Below, one piece after another: positions 21,505 through 29,422 of a stretch of DNA of 64,000 nucleotides. The notes beneath the pieces were generated by a model. It had not been told where the DNA came from and searched no databases. It worked only from the letters and a program-made list of their open reading frames with translations. The DNA lies in NCBI GenBank assembly GCA_001899585.1, contig MKWE01000051.1, positions 274,445 to 338,444 on the forward strand, written 5' to 3'. The stretch's first letter is position 1. Each line of letters opens with the position of its first letter. Both the position numbers and the translations under genes were made by a program. The DNA comes from Rhodospirillales bacterium 70-18. GTDB taxonomy: Bacteria; Pseudomonadota; Alphaproteobacteria; Acetobacterales; Acetobacteraceae.

Positions 21505-22601
21505 AGGTCAGCCAGCACCTTCTGCGCCTTGGCGAGCTGGTCCTGGCTGGCGAACTTCACGTTCTGGTACGGTGCCGCCGGCGGCAGCTCCTTGGCCAGC
21601 GCCTCCGGCACCGCGTTGCGCTTCACCAGGTCGGCGTAGCGCACCGGATGGGCGAAGCCCTTGAGGAACAGCAACTGCCCCTCGTCGGAGTAGAGGTACT
21701 CCATCCACAGCTTCACCGCGTCGGGGTTCGGCCCGCCCTTGGTGACCGCCTGGCAGTAGAAGCTGCCATAGGGGGTGCTGCCCTCGGGGATGGTGACGGT
21801 GACATCGGCCTTGCCCTGCGCCTTCTGGCGATAGCCGAGGCTGAGATAGTCCCAATCGATGGTGATGGGCGTCTGCCCGCCGACCAGCCCGGCCGGAGTC
21901 GCCTTGGCCGGGTTGAAGTTGCCGAGCTTGGCCAGTTCGCCGAAGAAATGCACGCCCGGGGCGATGTCGTCATGCGAACCGCCATTGGCCAGGGCGGCGG
22001 CGAACACCGCGGCGAAGGCCGCACCGGCGCCCAGCGGGCTGCCGTTCAGGGCGATCATGCCCTTGTATTCCGGCTTCTTCAGGTCCGCCCAGGTCATCGG
22101 CATGGTCTTGGCGACCGAGCGATTGGCGGCGAATGACACCAGGCCGAAATAATCCCCGACCCACTCGCCGTCGGCGTCCTTCATGTCGGCCGGGATGCTG
22201 TCCCAGGTGCTGACCTTGTTCGCCGCGAACAGGCCCTGCTGCTTGCCGATCAGCGCGAAGGAGGGGCCGACATCGACCGAATCCGGGCAGCGCGCCTGCC
22301 CCTTGAGGCTGCGCAGCGCCTGCAATTCCTGCGCGGAGCTGCCGTCCGGGTTGGCGCTGTCGATCTTGATGCCGTATTTCGCGGTGAAGCTGTCGATGAT
22401 CTCGCCGTAATTCGCCCAGTCGCGCGGCAGGGCGATGACATTGAGGCCGCCGTTCTTCTTCGCGGCCGCGACCAGGGCGTCCGGGATGGCGGCCTGGGCG
22501 CGCCGGCCCGGCAGGGCGGCAAGGGCGGGGACGGCCAGCCCGGCCAGCCCGAGCTTCAGCCAGTCACGGCGCCCGCGGGCGCCTCCTCCAGTCTGCTGCA
22601 T
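21480..22601 (-). CDS. ABC transporter substrate-binding protein, PotD/ThiB-like
   Basis: 373 residues. The N-terminus RRDWLKLGLAGLAVPALAAL has a twin-arginine motif and ends at an Ala-X-Ala type site, so export by Tat is likely. The mature part is a type II periplasmic binding fold: GLNVIALPRDWANYGEIIDSF, then the hinge FAANRSVAKTMPMTWADLKKPEYKGMIAL. First gene of the four-gene transporter operon, 251 bases downstream of garD on the same strand. A galactarate-like substrate is suggested only by this neighbourhood. Confidence 0.88.
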   Translation of the reverse strand: MQQTGGGARGRRDWLKLGLAGLAVPALAALPGRRAQAAIPDALVAAAKKNGGLNVIALPRDWANYGEIIDSFTAKYGIKIDSANPDGSSAQELQALRSLKGQARCPDSVDVGPSFALIGKQQGLFAANKVSTWDSIPADMKDADGEWVGDYFGLVSFAANRSVAKTMPMTWADLKKPEYKGMIALNGSPLGAGAAFAAVFAAALANGGSHDDIAPGVHFFGELAKLGNFNPAKATPAGLVGGQTPITIDWDYLSLGYRQKAQGKADVTVTIPEGSTPYGSFYCQAVTKGGPNPDAVKLWMEYLYSDEGQLLFLKGFAHPVRYADLVKRNAVPEALAKELPPAAPYQNVKFASQDQLAKAQKVLADLWPKVVKI

Positions 22602-22693
22602 GGCTATACTTCCTTGTGCGGAGAAACGAGGGAGTCTGTAGGCGCAAGATCGGCGGCGATCGATGGCGTTTCGATGAAATCCTCAACCGGCAT

Positions 22694-22709
22694 GTTGCGA
22701 TATCGCGAC
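22694..22709. promoter_or_regulatory. Palindrome upstream of the ABC transporter operon
   Basis: GTTGCGATATCGCGAC is a 16-base palindrome with one mismatched pair around a perfect ten-base core (22697-22706). It lies about 95 bases before the binding-protein start and is a reasonable regulator site. The rest of 22602-22851 shows no convincing gene. Confidence 0.4.
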
Positions 22710-22851
22710 GGATACAGCCACGATTCGCCGCCCGACGGGGACGGAGTTTGAACGAGGTGCGGCGGTTCCGCCAGCAATGTTGCGTTGCAAACCCCCGCCG
22801 GCGCCGTGGCCGAGAGGCCCTCCAGGTTGCCGGCGTTCAACTCACCGGCGC

Positions 22852-24411
22852 TCAGGTCACCGGCGCCGGGTTGAACACCGCGAGCGCGTTGTGCAGCCCC
22901 CAATGGTCCGACCACGGCTGCTTGCGGCCGCTGGCGACATCAAGGATGAGGTGAAACAGCTCCCAGCCGATCTCCTCGATGGTCTTCTCGCCGGTGGCGA
23001 TGCGGCCGGCGTCGATGTCGATGAGGTCGTGCCAACGGGCCGAGAGGTCCTTGCGCGTCGCCATCTTGATCACCGGCACCGCGGCCAGGCCGTACGGCGT
23101 GCCGCGCCCGGTGGTGAACACCTGCAGCGTGATGCCGGACGCCATCTGCATGGTGCCGCAGACGAAGTCCGAGGCCGGGGTGGCGGCGAAGATCAGGCCG
23201 TGCCGCGTGGCCTTCTGGCCGGGCGAGAGCACCTCCACGATGGCGCTGGTGCCGGACTTGGCGATGGAGCCGAGCGCCTTCTCCACCACGTTGGCCAGCC
23301 CGCCCTTCTTGTTGCCGGGCGACGGGTTGGCCGAGCGGTCGGACTCGCCGCGCGCCAGGTATTCGTCGTACCAGGCCATCTCGCGCACCAGCGCCTGGCC
23401 GATCTCCGGCGTGGCGCAGCGCGGCGTCAGCAGGTGCACGGCGTCGCGCACCTCGGTCACCTCGGAGAACATCACTGTGGCCCCCGCCCGCACCAGCAGG
23501 TCGGAACAGAAGCCCACCGCCGGGTTGGCGGTGACGCCGGAGAACGCGTCCGAGCCGCCGCACTGCATGCCCACCACCAGCTCCGAGGCCGGGCAGGTCT
23601 GCCGGGTGCGCGCGTTCAGGTGGCGCAGCCGCCGGTCCGCCATCTCCAGGATGCTGTCCACCATCGCGGCGAAGCCGGTGAAGCGCTCGTCCTGCAGGCG
23701 CATGAGGCTGGGGTCCAGCGGGTCGTCGGCCAGCCCCGCCGGCAGCAGCCGCTCCGGCTGCAGCTTCTCGCAGCCCAGGGCGACCACCATGATCTCGCCG
23801 CCGAAATTGGCGTTCAGCGCCAGGTTCTGCAGGGCGCGGATGGGCACGATCGCCGCCGGCGCGTTGATCGCCACGCCGCAGCCGTACAGGTGGTTGAGCC
23901 CGACCACGTCATCGACGTTCGGGTAGTTCGGCAGCAGGCGCTCCTTGATGATCCGCACCACATGGTCGATCACCCCGGCGACGCAGTGGACGCTGGTGGA
24001 GATGCCGAGGATGTTGCGGGTACCCACCGAGCCGTCGGCGTTGCGGTAGCCGGCGAAGGTGAAGCCCTCCAGCGGCACCGGCGGCGGCGGCACGGCGGTC
24101 GCCAACTTCAGCGCCGCCAGCGGCGGTGCGGCGGGCATGCGGATCTTGAACTCGTCGATCCAGCTGCCCCGCGCCAGGGCGCGGTCGGCATGGCCGATGA
24201 CCTCGCCGTAGCGGCGGATCGGCGCACCCTCGGGGATGTCCTCCAGCGCGACCTTGTGGCCCTGCGGCACGTGCTCAACCAGCGTCAGGCCGTCGGCGAA
24301 CACGGTGCCGGCCGGCAGGCCCCCGGAATTGACCACGATCGCCACGTTGTCGGTGTCGTGGACCTTGATGCAGAGCGGCGTGGCCGCGACGTAGTCCTGC
24401 GTGATCGACAT
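22852..24411 (-). CDS. garD: Galactarate dehydratase
   Basis: Dehydrates D-galactarate to 5-dehydro-4-deoxy-D-glucarate. 519 residues, close to the E. coli GarD length of 523, and alignable from memory along its whole length: [15 protein letters not shown] at the N-terminal SAF domain, [56 protein letters not shown], and the identical C-terminal NPAPVT. The high match makes GarD more likely than altronate dehydratase UxaA. Aldolase and reductase steps are not in the window. Same strand as the ABC transporter that follows; three 13-base direct repeats lie about 90-130 bases upstream. Confidence 0.95.
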   Translation of the reverse strand: MSITQDYVAATPLCIKVHDTDNVAIVVNSGGLPAGTVFADGLTLVEHVPQGHKVALEDIPEGAPIRRYGEVIGHADRALARGSWIDEFKIRMPAAPPLAALKLATAVPPPPVPLEGFTFAGYRNADGSVGTRNILGISTSVHCVAGVIDHVVRIIKERLLPNYPNVDDVVGLNHLYGCGVAINAPAAIVPIRALQNLALNANFGGEIMVVALGCEKLQPERLLPAGLADDPLDPSLMRLQDERFTGFAAMVDSILEMADRRLRHLNARTRQTCPASELVVGMQCGGSDAFSGVTANPAVGFCSDLLVRAGATVMFSEVTEVRDAVHLLTPRCATPEIGQALVREMAWYDEYLARGESDRSANPSPGNKKGGLANVVEKALGSIAKSGTSAIVEVLSPGQKATRHGLIFAATPASDFVCGTMQMASGITLQVFTTGRGTPYGLAAVPVIKMATRKDLSARWHDLIDIDAGRIATGEKTIEEIGWELFHLILDVASGRKQPWSDHWGLHNALAVFNPAPVT

Positions 24412-24500
24412 GGTCTGGCGCCCCCAGCTTCAGCCGCCCCCTGCGGGGCCGTGGAGTGGCATAGGTAACGGAATGTGTGACCGTGCGCCAAGTCCGGCCG

Positions 24501-24539
24501 CCATGTCCACCCACCATGTCCACCCACCATGTCCACGCA
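24501..24539. repeat. Three 13-base direct repeats upstream of garD
   Basis: CCATGTCCACCCA occurs twice exactly and a third time with one change (CCATGTCCACGCA), head to tail. The array lies between the HAD gene end (24606) and the garD start (24411). It may bind a regulator or be a simple slippage array. Confidence 0.8.
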
Positions 24540-24605
24540 CCGGGGCCGGCGCGGATCAGCGGCGGGGGGCTTCGCCTGCCTGGGCCGAGGGCGCCGGGTG
24601 CGGCC

Positions 24606-25466
24606 CTACCAGACGAACGCGGGCACGGCGGCCAGCGGCGCCAGCCCGGCATGGCGGGCCGCCGCCTCGATGCGTGCCGGATCGCCGCCCAGTTCGGCGC
24701 CGTGGATGCCGCCCAGTACCCAGCACGCCGCCAGCCCGACCGAGGCGGCGCCGGCGATGTCGGTGCGCAGCGCGTCGCCGACCGCCAGCACCCGCTCGCG
24801 GGCCAGGCCGAGCATGTCCAGCACCGGGGTGTAGATCGCGGAGTCCGGCTTGCCGATCCAGCGCGCCTGCCCGCCCATCGCCTCGTAGCGCCGGGTCAGC
24901 GCGCCGGCGCAGATCACCCGCGTGCCGCCGCGGATCACCTCCAGGTCGGGGTTGGCGCACAGCATCGGCAGCCCGGCGCTGCGGCAGGCGGCCAGCACAT
25001 CCTCCCAGTCGGTGATGTCGGTGGGGTCGCCGTTGTCGTCCGGCCCGGTGTTCAACACGAAGCTGGCGTCCTGCGGCCGGTCGACGCGGGTGAGCGGCAG
25101 CGCCTCGATCACGTTGCGGTCGCGGGCGGGGCCAAGGTGGTAGACCCGCTCGCCCAGCTCGCGCGACCAGATGTCCGGCCGGTCGCGCAGCAGGCGGTGG
25201 GTGGCCTCGCCGCTGGTCATGATGCCGGCATACAGCGCGTCGCCGATGCCCATGGCGCGCATCGCCTCCTGCGCCACATGGGCGCGGCGCGGCGCGTTGG
25301 ACAGCAGCACGGCGGGCTTGCCGGCGGCGCGCAGGCGGGCCAGGCAATCCACCGCGCCGGGGTAGGGCCGCACGCCGTCATGGATCACCCCCCATAAATC
25401 CAGGATGAAGCCGTCGTACTGCGCGGCCAGCGGGGCGAAACCGGTCAGATGCTGCATGCTGCTCAC
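24606..25466 (-). CDS. TIGR01459-type HAD hydrolase
   Basis: 286 residues, HAD class IIA (NagD-like). Motif I DGFILDLWGVIHDG carries the nucleophile and acid/base Asp pattern as DLWGV; the motif II Ser/Asn is in VLLSNAPRR; the motif III Lys in WIGKPDSAIYTPVL; the motif IV acid in VLAVGDALRTDIAGA. This group is found mainly in alphaproteobacteria and its substrate is unknown. The start overlaps the pyrD stop by four bases (ATGA), so it is translated with pyrD. Confidence 0.9.
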   Translation of the reverse strand: MSSMQHLTGFAPLAAQYDGFILDLWGVIHDGVRPYPGAVDCLARLRAAGKPAVLLSNAPRRAHVAQEAMRAMGIGDALYAGIMTSGEATHRLLRDRPDIWSRELGERVYHLGPARDRNVIEALPLTRVDRPQDASFVLNTGPDDNGDPTDITDWEDVLAACRSAGLPMLCANPDLEVIRGGTRVICAGALTRRYEAMGGQARWIGKPDSAIYTPVLDMLGLARERVLAVGDALRTDIAGAASVGLAACWVLGGIHGAELGGDPARIEAAARHAGLAPLAAVPAFVW

Positions 25467-26533
25467 GAACTGGGAACGAGGCCGGGGATGTCGGCGCCGA
25501 TGGCGTCGGAAAGGCGGGCGAAGCCCTGCTCGTCGAGGGCGGCGAGCAGTTCGCGCTTCAGGCGCGGGATCAGCGCGGGGCCGCCATAGGCGAAGCCGGT
25601 GTAGAGCTGCACCAGGCTGGCGCCGGCACGGATCTTGGCCAGCGCGGCCCGCCCGCTGGCAACCCCGCCGACGCCCACCAGCACCAGCCGCCCGGCCGCC
25701 TGGCGCGCCACATGGGCCAGCGCCGCGGTGGAGGCATCGAACAGCGGCGCGCCGGAGAGGCCGCCGGGCTGGCGCGCCTGCGGGCTGCGCAGGCCGGGCG
25801 GGCGGGCGATGGTGGTGTTGGACACTATCAGCCCCTCCACCCCCGCGGCGACGCAGGTCTCCACGATCGCCGCCAGCCCCTGTTCGGACAGGTCCGGCGC
25901 CACCTTCACCAGCAGCGGCGGCCGCTGCGGCACGGCGGCGGCCACCGCCAGCAGGATGGCGCGCAGCCGCGTCTCGCCCTGCAGGTCGCGCAGGCCGGGG
26001 GTGTTCGGCGAGGACACGTTGATGACGATGTAGTCGGCATGCGGGGCGACGGCGGCGATCAGCGCCGGATAGTCGCGCTCGGGGTCCGCCCCCTCCTTGT
26101 TGATGCCGACATTGGCGCCCACCGGCACGCCGCGCCCGCGCCGGTACGCGGCGAGGCGGGGCAGGTAGGCGTCAATCCCGGCATTGTTGAAGCCCATGCG
26201 GTTGATCACCGCCCGGTCCTCCTCCAGCCGGAACAGGCGCGGGCGGGGGTTGCCCGGCTGCGGGCGAGGGGTGACGGTGCCGGCCTCCACGAAGCCGAAG
26301 CCCAGGCGGGAGAGCGGCGCCAGCGCGACGGCGTTTTTGTCGAACCCGGCGGCCAGCCCGATCGGGTTGCCGAAATGCAGCCCCAGCGCATCCACCGCCA
26401 GGCGCGGATCGTCCGGGGTGGCGTCGCGCCCGGCCAGGCCGAGGGAGAGCGCGCGCAACGCGAGGTCGTGCGCCCGTTCGGCGTCCATCCGTCGCAACAG
26501 GGGCAGCAGGGCGGATGCCAGCATCGGGGTCAT
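25463..26533 (-). CDS. pyrD: Dihydroorotate dehydrogenase (quinone), class 2
   Basis: Membrane-associated FMN enzyme of pyrimidine synthesis. 356 residues from the ATG at 26533 (MTPMLASALLPLLRRMDAERAHDLALRAL), which retains the class 2 N-terminal helix that binds quinone; the longer frame upstream is not family sequence. FMN and active-site segments GLAAGFDKNAVAL, NRMGFNNAG, INVSSPNTPGLR (catalytic Ser) and VGVGGVASG are present. An ATG three codons on (26524) is an alternative. Confidence 0.96.
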   Translation of the reverse strand: MTPMLASALLPLLRRMDAERAHDLALRALSLGLAGRDATPDDPRLAVDALGLHFGNPIGLAAGFDKNAVALAPLSRLGFGFVEAGTVTPRPQPGNPRPRLFRLEEDRAVINRMGFNNAGIDAYLPRLAAYRRGRGVPVGANVGINKEGADPERDYPALIAAVAPHADYIVINVSSPNTPGLRDLQGETRLRAILLAVAAAVPQRPPLLVKVAPDLSEQGLAAIVETCVAAGVEGLIVSNTTIARPPGLRSPQARQPGGLSGAPLFDASTAALAHVARQAAGRLVLVGVGGVASGRAALAKIRAGASLVQLYTGFAYGGPALIPRLKRELLAALDEQGFARLSDAIGADIPGLVPSS

Positions 26534-26655
26534 GCCCTGGTCAATGCCGCAAACCGCGGGCGAAGGAAAGCGCCCCCGCGAAACCGCCGCATGGTTGCAC
26601 GCCTGCCCACCGCGCGCGACATGGACAGCACGGGACAGCGGGAGCAAACAGAACC

Positions 26656-26895
26656 ATGCCGTGGGACGACCCCTACCTGGAAACCTGCTGCCGCGCCGCG
26701 CTGCACCGCGTGGTGCTGAGCGGCGATGTCGGCCGGCCGGACGGGCTGAAGGATGGCCGCTGCCTGCATCGCATGGCGGCGATGCGGTTCACCTGCCAGC
26801 GCGCGGATGGCCGCTTCACCGCTACCCCAGCGGGGCTGGCCCGCCATCGGCACGAGATCCTGCACGACCGGGCGCCGGCCGCCGTCCAATCATGA
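26656..26895 (+). CDS. Small hypothetical protein, 79 residues
   Basis: Starts MPWDDPYLETCCRAALHRVV and contains RFTCQRADGRFTATPAGLARH. No family recognised; the Cys/His content (CC near position 11, HR, HRH) could allow metal binding but no standard zinc motif is complete. GGGAG (26640-26644) precedes the ATG by eleven bases. Divergent from pyrD across 122 bases and convergent with the next small gene eight bases away. Coding potential rests on the start context and codon pattern only. Confidence 0.5.
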   Translation: MPWDDPYLETCCRAALHRVVLSGDVGRPDGLKDGRCLHRMAAMRFTCQRADGRFTATPAGLARHRHEILHDRAPAAVQS

Positions 26896-26903
26896 GGCAC
26901 GCC

Positions 26904-27137
26904 TCATGACAGCGGCGCCAGGCACACATGCGGCCCCGCCTGCGCCACCACCAGCACCCGCCCGCCGGCGCTGCCCGACACCATGACCATGTCGCCCGGC
27001 GCGAACATGTCGCCGGCATCGTCGAAGAACCCGGGAGCGGCCAGCACCTCCGGCCCGGCGGTGCCGGCCTTGTAGTGCCACAGGGTGAAGCCCTGCGCGT
27101 AGGCCAGCACGGAGAGGTTGCGGATCACGAAGGCCAT
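26904..27137 (-). CDS. Small conserved-looking protein, 77 residues, behind a leader terminator
   Basis: MAFVIRNLSVLAYAQGFTLWHYKAG, then PGFFDDAGDMFAPGDMVMVSGSAGGRVLVVAQAG. It looks like a small all-beta domain. I recall similar short proteins in other alphaproteobacteria but cannot name a function. A good ribosome site AGGAG (27148-27144) lies six bases before the ATG. Directly before that is a perfect intrinsic terminator, with the nearest promoter-like sequence about 100 bases upstream, so expression seems to need read-through. Confidence 0.72.
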   Translation of the reverse strand: MAFVIRNLSVLAYAQGFTLWHYKAGTAGPEVLAAPGFFDDAGDMFAPGDMVMVSGSAGGRVLVVAQAGPHVCLAPLS

Positions 27138-27152
27138 CGGCGGCTCCTGAAC

Positions 27153-27185
27153 AAAAAAAGGGCCGCTTCCGGTGGGAAGCGGCCC
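27153..27185 (-). terminator. Intrinsic terminator in the leader of the 77-residue gene (possible attenuator)
   Basis: Read on the minus strand, an 11-base-pair perfect stem (GGGCCGCTTCC / GGAAGCGGCCC) with a four-base loop is followed by seven Ts. The T-run ends four bases before the AGGAG ribosome site of the 26904-27137 gene. There is no room for a promoter between terminator and gene. Confidence 0.85.
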
Positions 27186-27244
27186 GCGAGATGGGGAGGG
27201 AGGAGAACCCGACGGCCAGGACGCAATCCGCCCGTCGATGTCGG

Positions 27245-27274
27245 TATCTAGGGGCGGGGCGAAGCGGTTGTCAA
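27245..27274 (-). promoter_or_regulatory. Candidate promoter for the leader upstream of the 77-residue gene
   Basis: Minus-strand TTGACA (27274-27269) and TAGATA (27250-27245) are 18 bases apart. A transcript from here would begin near 27238 and run about 100 bases, including a possible CGACGG/CCGTCG pairing, before the terminator hairpin. The -35 is perfect, the -10 matches three of six. Confidence 0.45.
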
Positions 27275-27310
27275 GGAATAAAATCCTAGTTCACTGAAAT
27301 CTCGCGCGGC

Positions 27311-27706
27311 TTAGGCGACGATGCCCTTGACCCGCAGCGGCCATTCCAGCCGCTCCAGCGCCTCCTGCCAGACGCGCCAGTCGCATTTCTCGGCGGCATA
27401 GGCCGGGTTCGGCGCCGCCTGCCGCTCGCCCCAGATGCGCAGGATGCGCGCATGCACCAGGTCGATGCGGCGGCGGCGGTACAGCGTGTCCAGGCATTTC
27501 ACCACGTCGTCCGGGTCGCACGGCCGGCGCGGGCCGGCGCCGCCGCCGCCCGTGCCCTCCCGCCGCGCCTTCAGCGCCGCCAGGGTCCAGAACCAGGCCT
27601 GCTCGGCGTTGCGGAACGGCTCGGTGCGCGGCAGGCCGGCCGCATCGCCCGTGGCGGTGCCCCGGAGGGAAGAGGAAACCAGGGGGCGGGCGGCGGTCGC
27701 GGTCAT
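27311..27706 (-). CDS. Hypothetical protein, 131 residues, with LexA-type box at its promoter
   Basis: Starts MTATAARPLVSSSLRG at 27706, with AGGAG six bases upstream. The first 30 residues are low complexity. The rest is charged and helical: FRNAEQAWFWTLAALKARREG, then PCDPDDVVKCLDTLYRRRRIDLVHARILRIWGERQ, then WQEALERLEWPLRVKGIVA. No family could be assigned. It is divergent from an S24-type repressor, and a perfect GAAC-N7-GAAC box lies 22 bases upstream of its start codon, so SOS or repressor control is likely. Confidence 0.78.
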   Translation of the reverse strand: MTATAARPLVSSSLRGTATGDAAGLPRTEPFRNAEQAWFWTLAALKARREGTGGGGAGPRRPCDPDDVVKCLDTLYRRRRIDLVHARILRIWGERQAAPNPAYAAEKCDWRVWQEALERLEWPLRVKGIVA

Positions 27707-27727
27707 GGCGGCTCCTGCGGAGGTATG

Positions 27728-27742
27728 GAACATAACGTGAAC
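27728..27742. promoter_or_regulatory. LexA-type (SOS) box, GAAC-N7-GAAC
   Basis: GAACATAACGTGAAC is an exact match to the alphaproteobacterial LexA consensus GTTC-N7-GTTC read on the other strand. It lies in the 183-base divergent region, 22 bases upstream of the minus-strand gene. A further CGAACATTCC near 27825 may be a half-site. Confidence 0.65.
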
Positions 27743-27889
27743 ATATGCTCCCCCAGGCAAGGCTTCGCTGCAAGAGCGATTCGGTATTTTTTTCCTATCG
27801 AAATTGATTTTCCTATTCCATGTGGCGAACATTCCTATCAAAATGCTTCCAGGCGTCGAGTCGCGGCGCCGCCCGACCCGGAGCCCGAG

Positions 27890-28534
27890 ATGAAGCACGC
27901 CGATATCTGGCGGGCGCTGGACACGCTCGCCGAAGAGAACGGCCTGTCCGCCTCCGGCCTGGCGCGCCGCGCCGGGCTGGACGCCACCACCTTCAACCCG
28001 TCCAAGCGCACCATGCCGGACGGCCGGCCGCGCTGGCCCAGCACCGAAAGCCTGGCCAAGGCGCTGGACGCCACCGGCGCCTCGCTGGACGGGTTCGCGG
28101 CCCTGGTGGGCGGCGCGCGGGCCATGCCCGGGGGCGGGCGCGGCATCGCCCGGCGGGTGCCGCTGATCGGCTTCGCGCAGGCCGGCGGCGAGGGGTATTT
28201 CGACGATGGCGGCTACCCGGTCGGCGGCAGCTGGGACGAGGTGGGCCTGCCCGAGGTAGGCGACCCCAACGCCTACGCGCTGGAAATCAGCGGCGATTCC
28301 ATGGAGCCGGTGTTCCGCGACGGCGACATCGTGATCGTCTCGCCCAACGCGCCGATCCGCCGCGGCGATCGCGTGGTGCTGCGCACCACCGAGGGCCAGG
28401 TGATGGCCAAGCAGCTCGCCCGCCGCTCGGCCCGCCGGGTGGAGGTGCGCAGCCTCAACCCCGCCCATCCCGACTACAGCTTCGATCTGGCGCAGGTGGC
28501 CTGGATCCATCGCATCGTCTGGGCCAGCCAGTAG
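27890..28534 (+). CDS. HTH / S24-peptidase repressor (LexA- or CI-like)
   Basis: 214 residues. Residues 1-75 are an XRE-like helix-turn-helix: LDTLAEENGLSASGLARRAGLDATTFNPSKR, then PSTESLAKALDATGASLDGFAAL. Residues 90-214 are the S24 autoprotease domain: a possible Ala-Gly cleavage site in FAQAGGEGYF, the Ser nucleophile in SGDSMEPVFRDGDIVIV and the general-base Lys in GQVMAKQLARR. These features suggest a repressor that self-cleaves with RecA filaments. It is not the canonical LexA, whose winged helix differs. The short N-terminal start at 27890 matches the HTH boundary. Confidence 0.9.
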   Translation: MKHADIWRALDTLAEENGLSASGLARRAGLDATTFNPSKRTMPDGRPRWPSTESLAKALDATGASLDGFAALVGGARAMPGGGRGIARRVPLIGFAQAGGEGYFDDGGYPVGGSWDEVGLPEVGDPNAYALEISGDSMEPVFRDGDIVIVSPNAPIRRGDRVVLRTTEGQVMAKQLARRSARRVEVRSLNPAHPDYSFDLAQVAWIHRIVWASQ

Positions 28535-28556
28535 CCGGCCTGCCGGGCCGGGCAGC

Positions 28557-28595
28557 CTCATGCCAAGGCTCGCTGACCGCGACCCTTGGCATGAG
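28557..28595. repeat. Inverted repeat CTCATGCCAAGG / CCTTGGCATGAG after the S24 gene
   Basis: Perfect 12-base arms (28557-28568 and 28584-28595) with a 15-base loop, followed by TCTTTGTTT. It begins 22 bases after the S24 gene stop and probably terminates it. Confidence 0.75.
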
Positions 28596-28634
28596 TCTTT
28601 GTTTAGCGCGCCGCCACCCGCCAGCCCGGCGCGC

Positions 28635-28687
28635 GATACCAAGGCCCGCAGGCGACGGAAGAGTCGTCGCTTGCGGGCCTTGGTATC
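28635..28687. repeat. Long inverted repeat abutting the CGNR gene stop
   Basis: Arms of about 23 bases, from GATACCAAGGCCCGC to GCGGGCCTTGGTATC, with a single mismatch and a short loop. It shares the CCAAGG core with the hairpin 40 bases before it. The right arm runs into the stop codon of the minus-strand CGNR gene. It likely ends that transcript. Confidence 0.75.
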
Positions 28688-29309
28688 AGCCGCCGCGCCG
28701 CCGGCGCTGCTTGGCGCGGTTGCCGCAGACCTCCATCTCGCACCACCGCCGGCTGCGGTTCTTCGTCCGGTCGCAGAACAGCCAGCCGCAATGAACACCC
28801 TGGCACTGCTTGAGCCGCCCGGCCTCGCCCTGCGTCAGCAGGCCGACCGCCGATACCGCGATCGGCCCCAGCACGGCCTCCACAGGCGCGGCCGCAGGAT
28901 CCCAGCCCCACCGATACACCGCGCCATCCGCCGCCAGTCGCGCCGGCGCGAGGCAGGCCGCATGGGTCGCCGCCAGTTCGTCGAGATGGACGCGCCCGGG
29001 CGCCAACCCCTGCGCCCGCGCCTGCCCGATGCCGAACACAGCCTCCCGCAGGGCCAGCGCACGGCCCAGCAGCGCCGTGGCCAGGCCCTCATCAACCGCC
29101 AGGCGCGCGCCAAGAGCCGCCGCCGCCGCCGCGTCCAGCACCGCCGCGTGCGCCGCCCAGGCGACGACATCGCCGGCCAGCCGCAAATGCTCCAGATGCC
29201 GCGCCCCGCCCCGCCCGGAGGAGGTGTTGCAGAAATCCAGCGCGAGCATGCCGCCGACCAGCTCGAGCGTGCCGGCCCGGGACGGCGGGAGGAGAGGGGT
29301 GTTCGTCAT
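28686..29309 (-). CDS. CGNR zinc-finger protein with ABATE domain
   Basis: 207 residues. The N-terminal part (LVGGMLALDFCNTSSGR) is the ABATE stress-related domain; the C-terminus CQGVHCGWLFCDRTKNRSRRWCEMEVCGNRAKQRR holds the Cys residues of the CGNR zinc finger and a basic tail. Members are thought to be DNA-binding regulators of stress responses, but targets are not known. Gene ends in a hairpin shared with its convergent neighbour. Confidence 0.9.
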   Translation of the reverse strand: MTNTPLLPPSRAGTLELVGGMLALDFCNTSSGRGGARHLEHLRLAGDVVAWAAHAAVLDAAAAAALGARLAVDEGLATALLGRALALREAVFGIGQARAQGLAPGRVHLDELAATHAACLAPARLAADGAVYRWGWDPAAAPVEAVLGPIAVSAVGLLTQGEAGRLKQCQGVHCGWLFCDRTKNRSRRWCEMEVCGNRAKQRRRRGG

Positions 29310-29422
29310 ATAACCGTCTAAATGGTCTTTACCGGTGTCAAAAACAATGGCAGGCTGCCTCCGGCCGGCGCTGCCGCAGCGCCGTGCGCGCAGCCGGTCC
29401 CGCCGCCATCAGGGGTTGAGCC

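Noticed and set aside
22604..22915. 103-residue minus-strand frame between garD and the binding-protein gene
   Set aside because: Right strand and place for a leader gene, but it overlaps the garD end, has no family features, and its first half is simple Ala/Gly sequence.
27707..28534. Prophage remnant
   Set aside because: An S24 repressor with small divergent genes looks phage-like, but no integrase, structural gene or attachment repeat was seen in the surrounding sequence.
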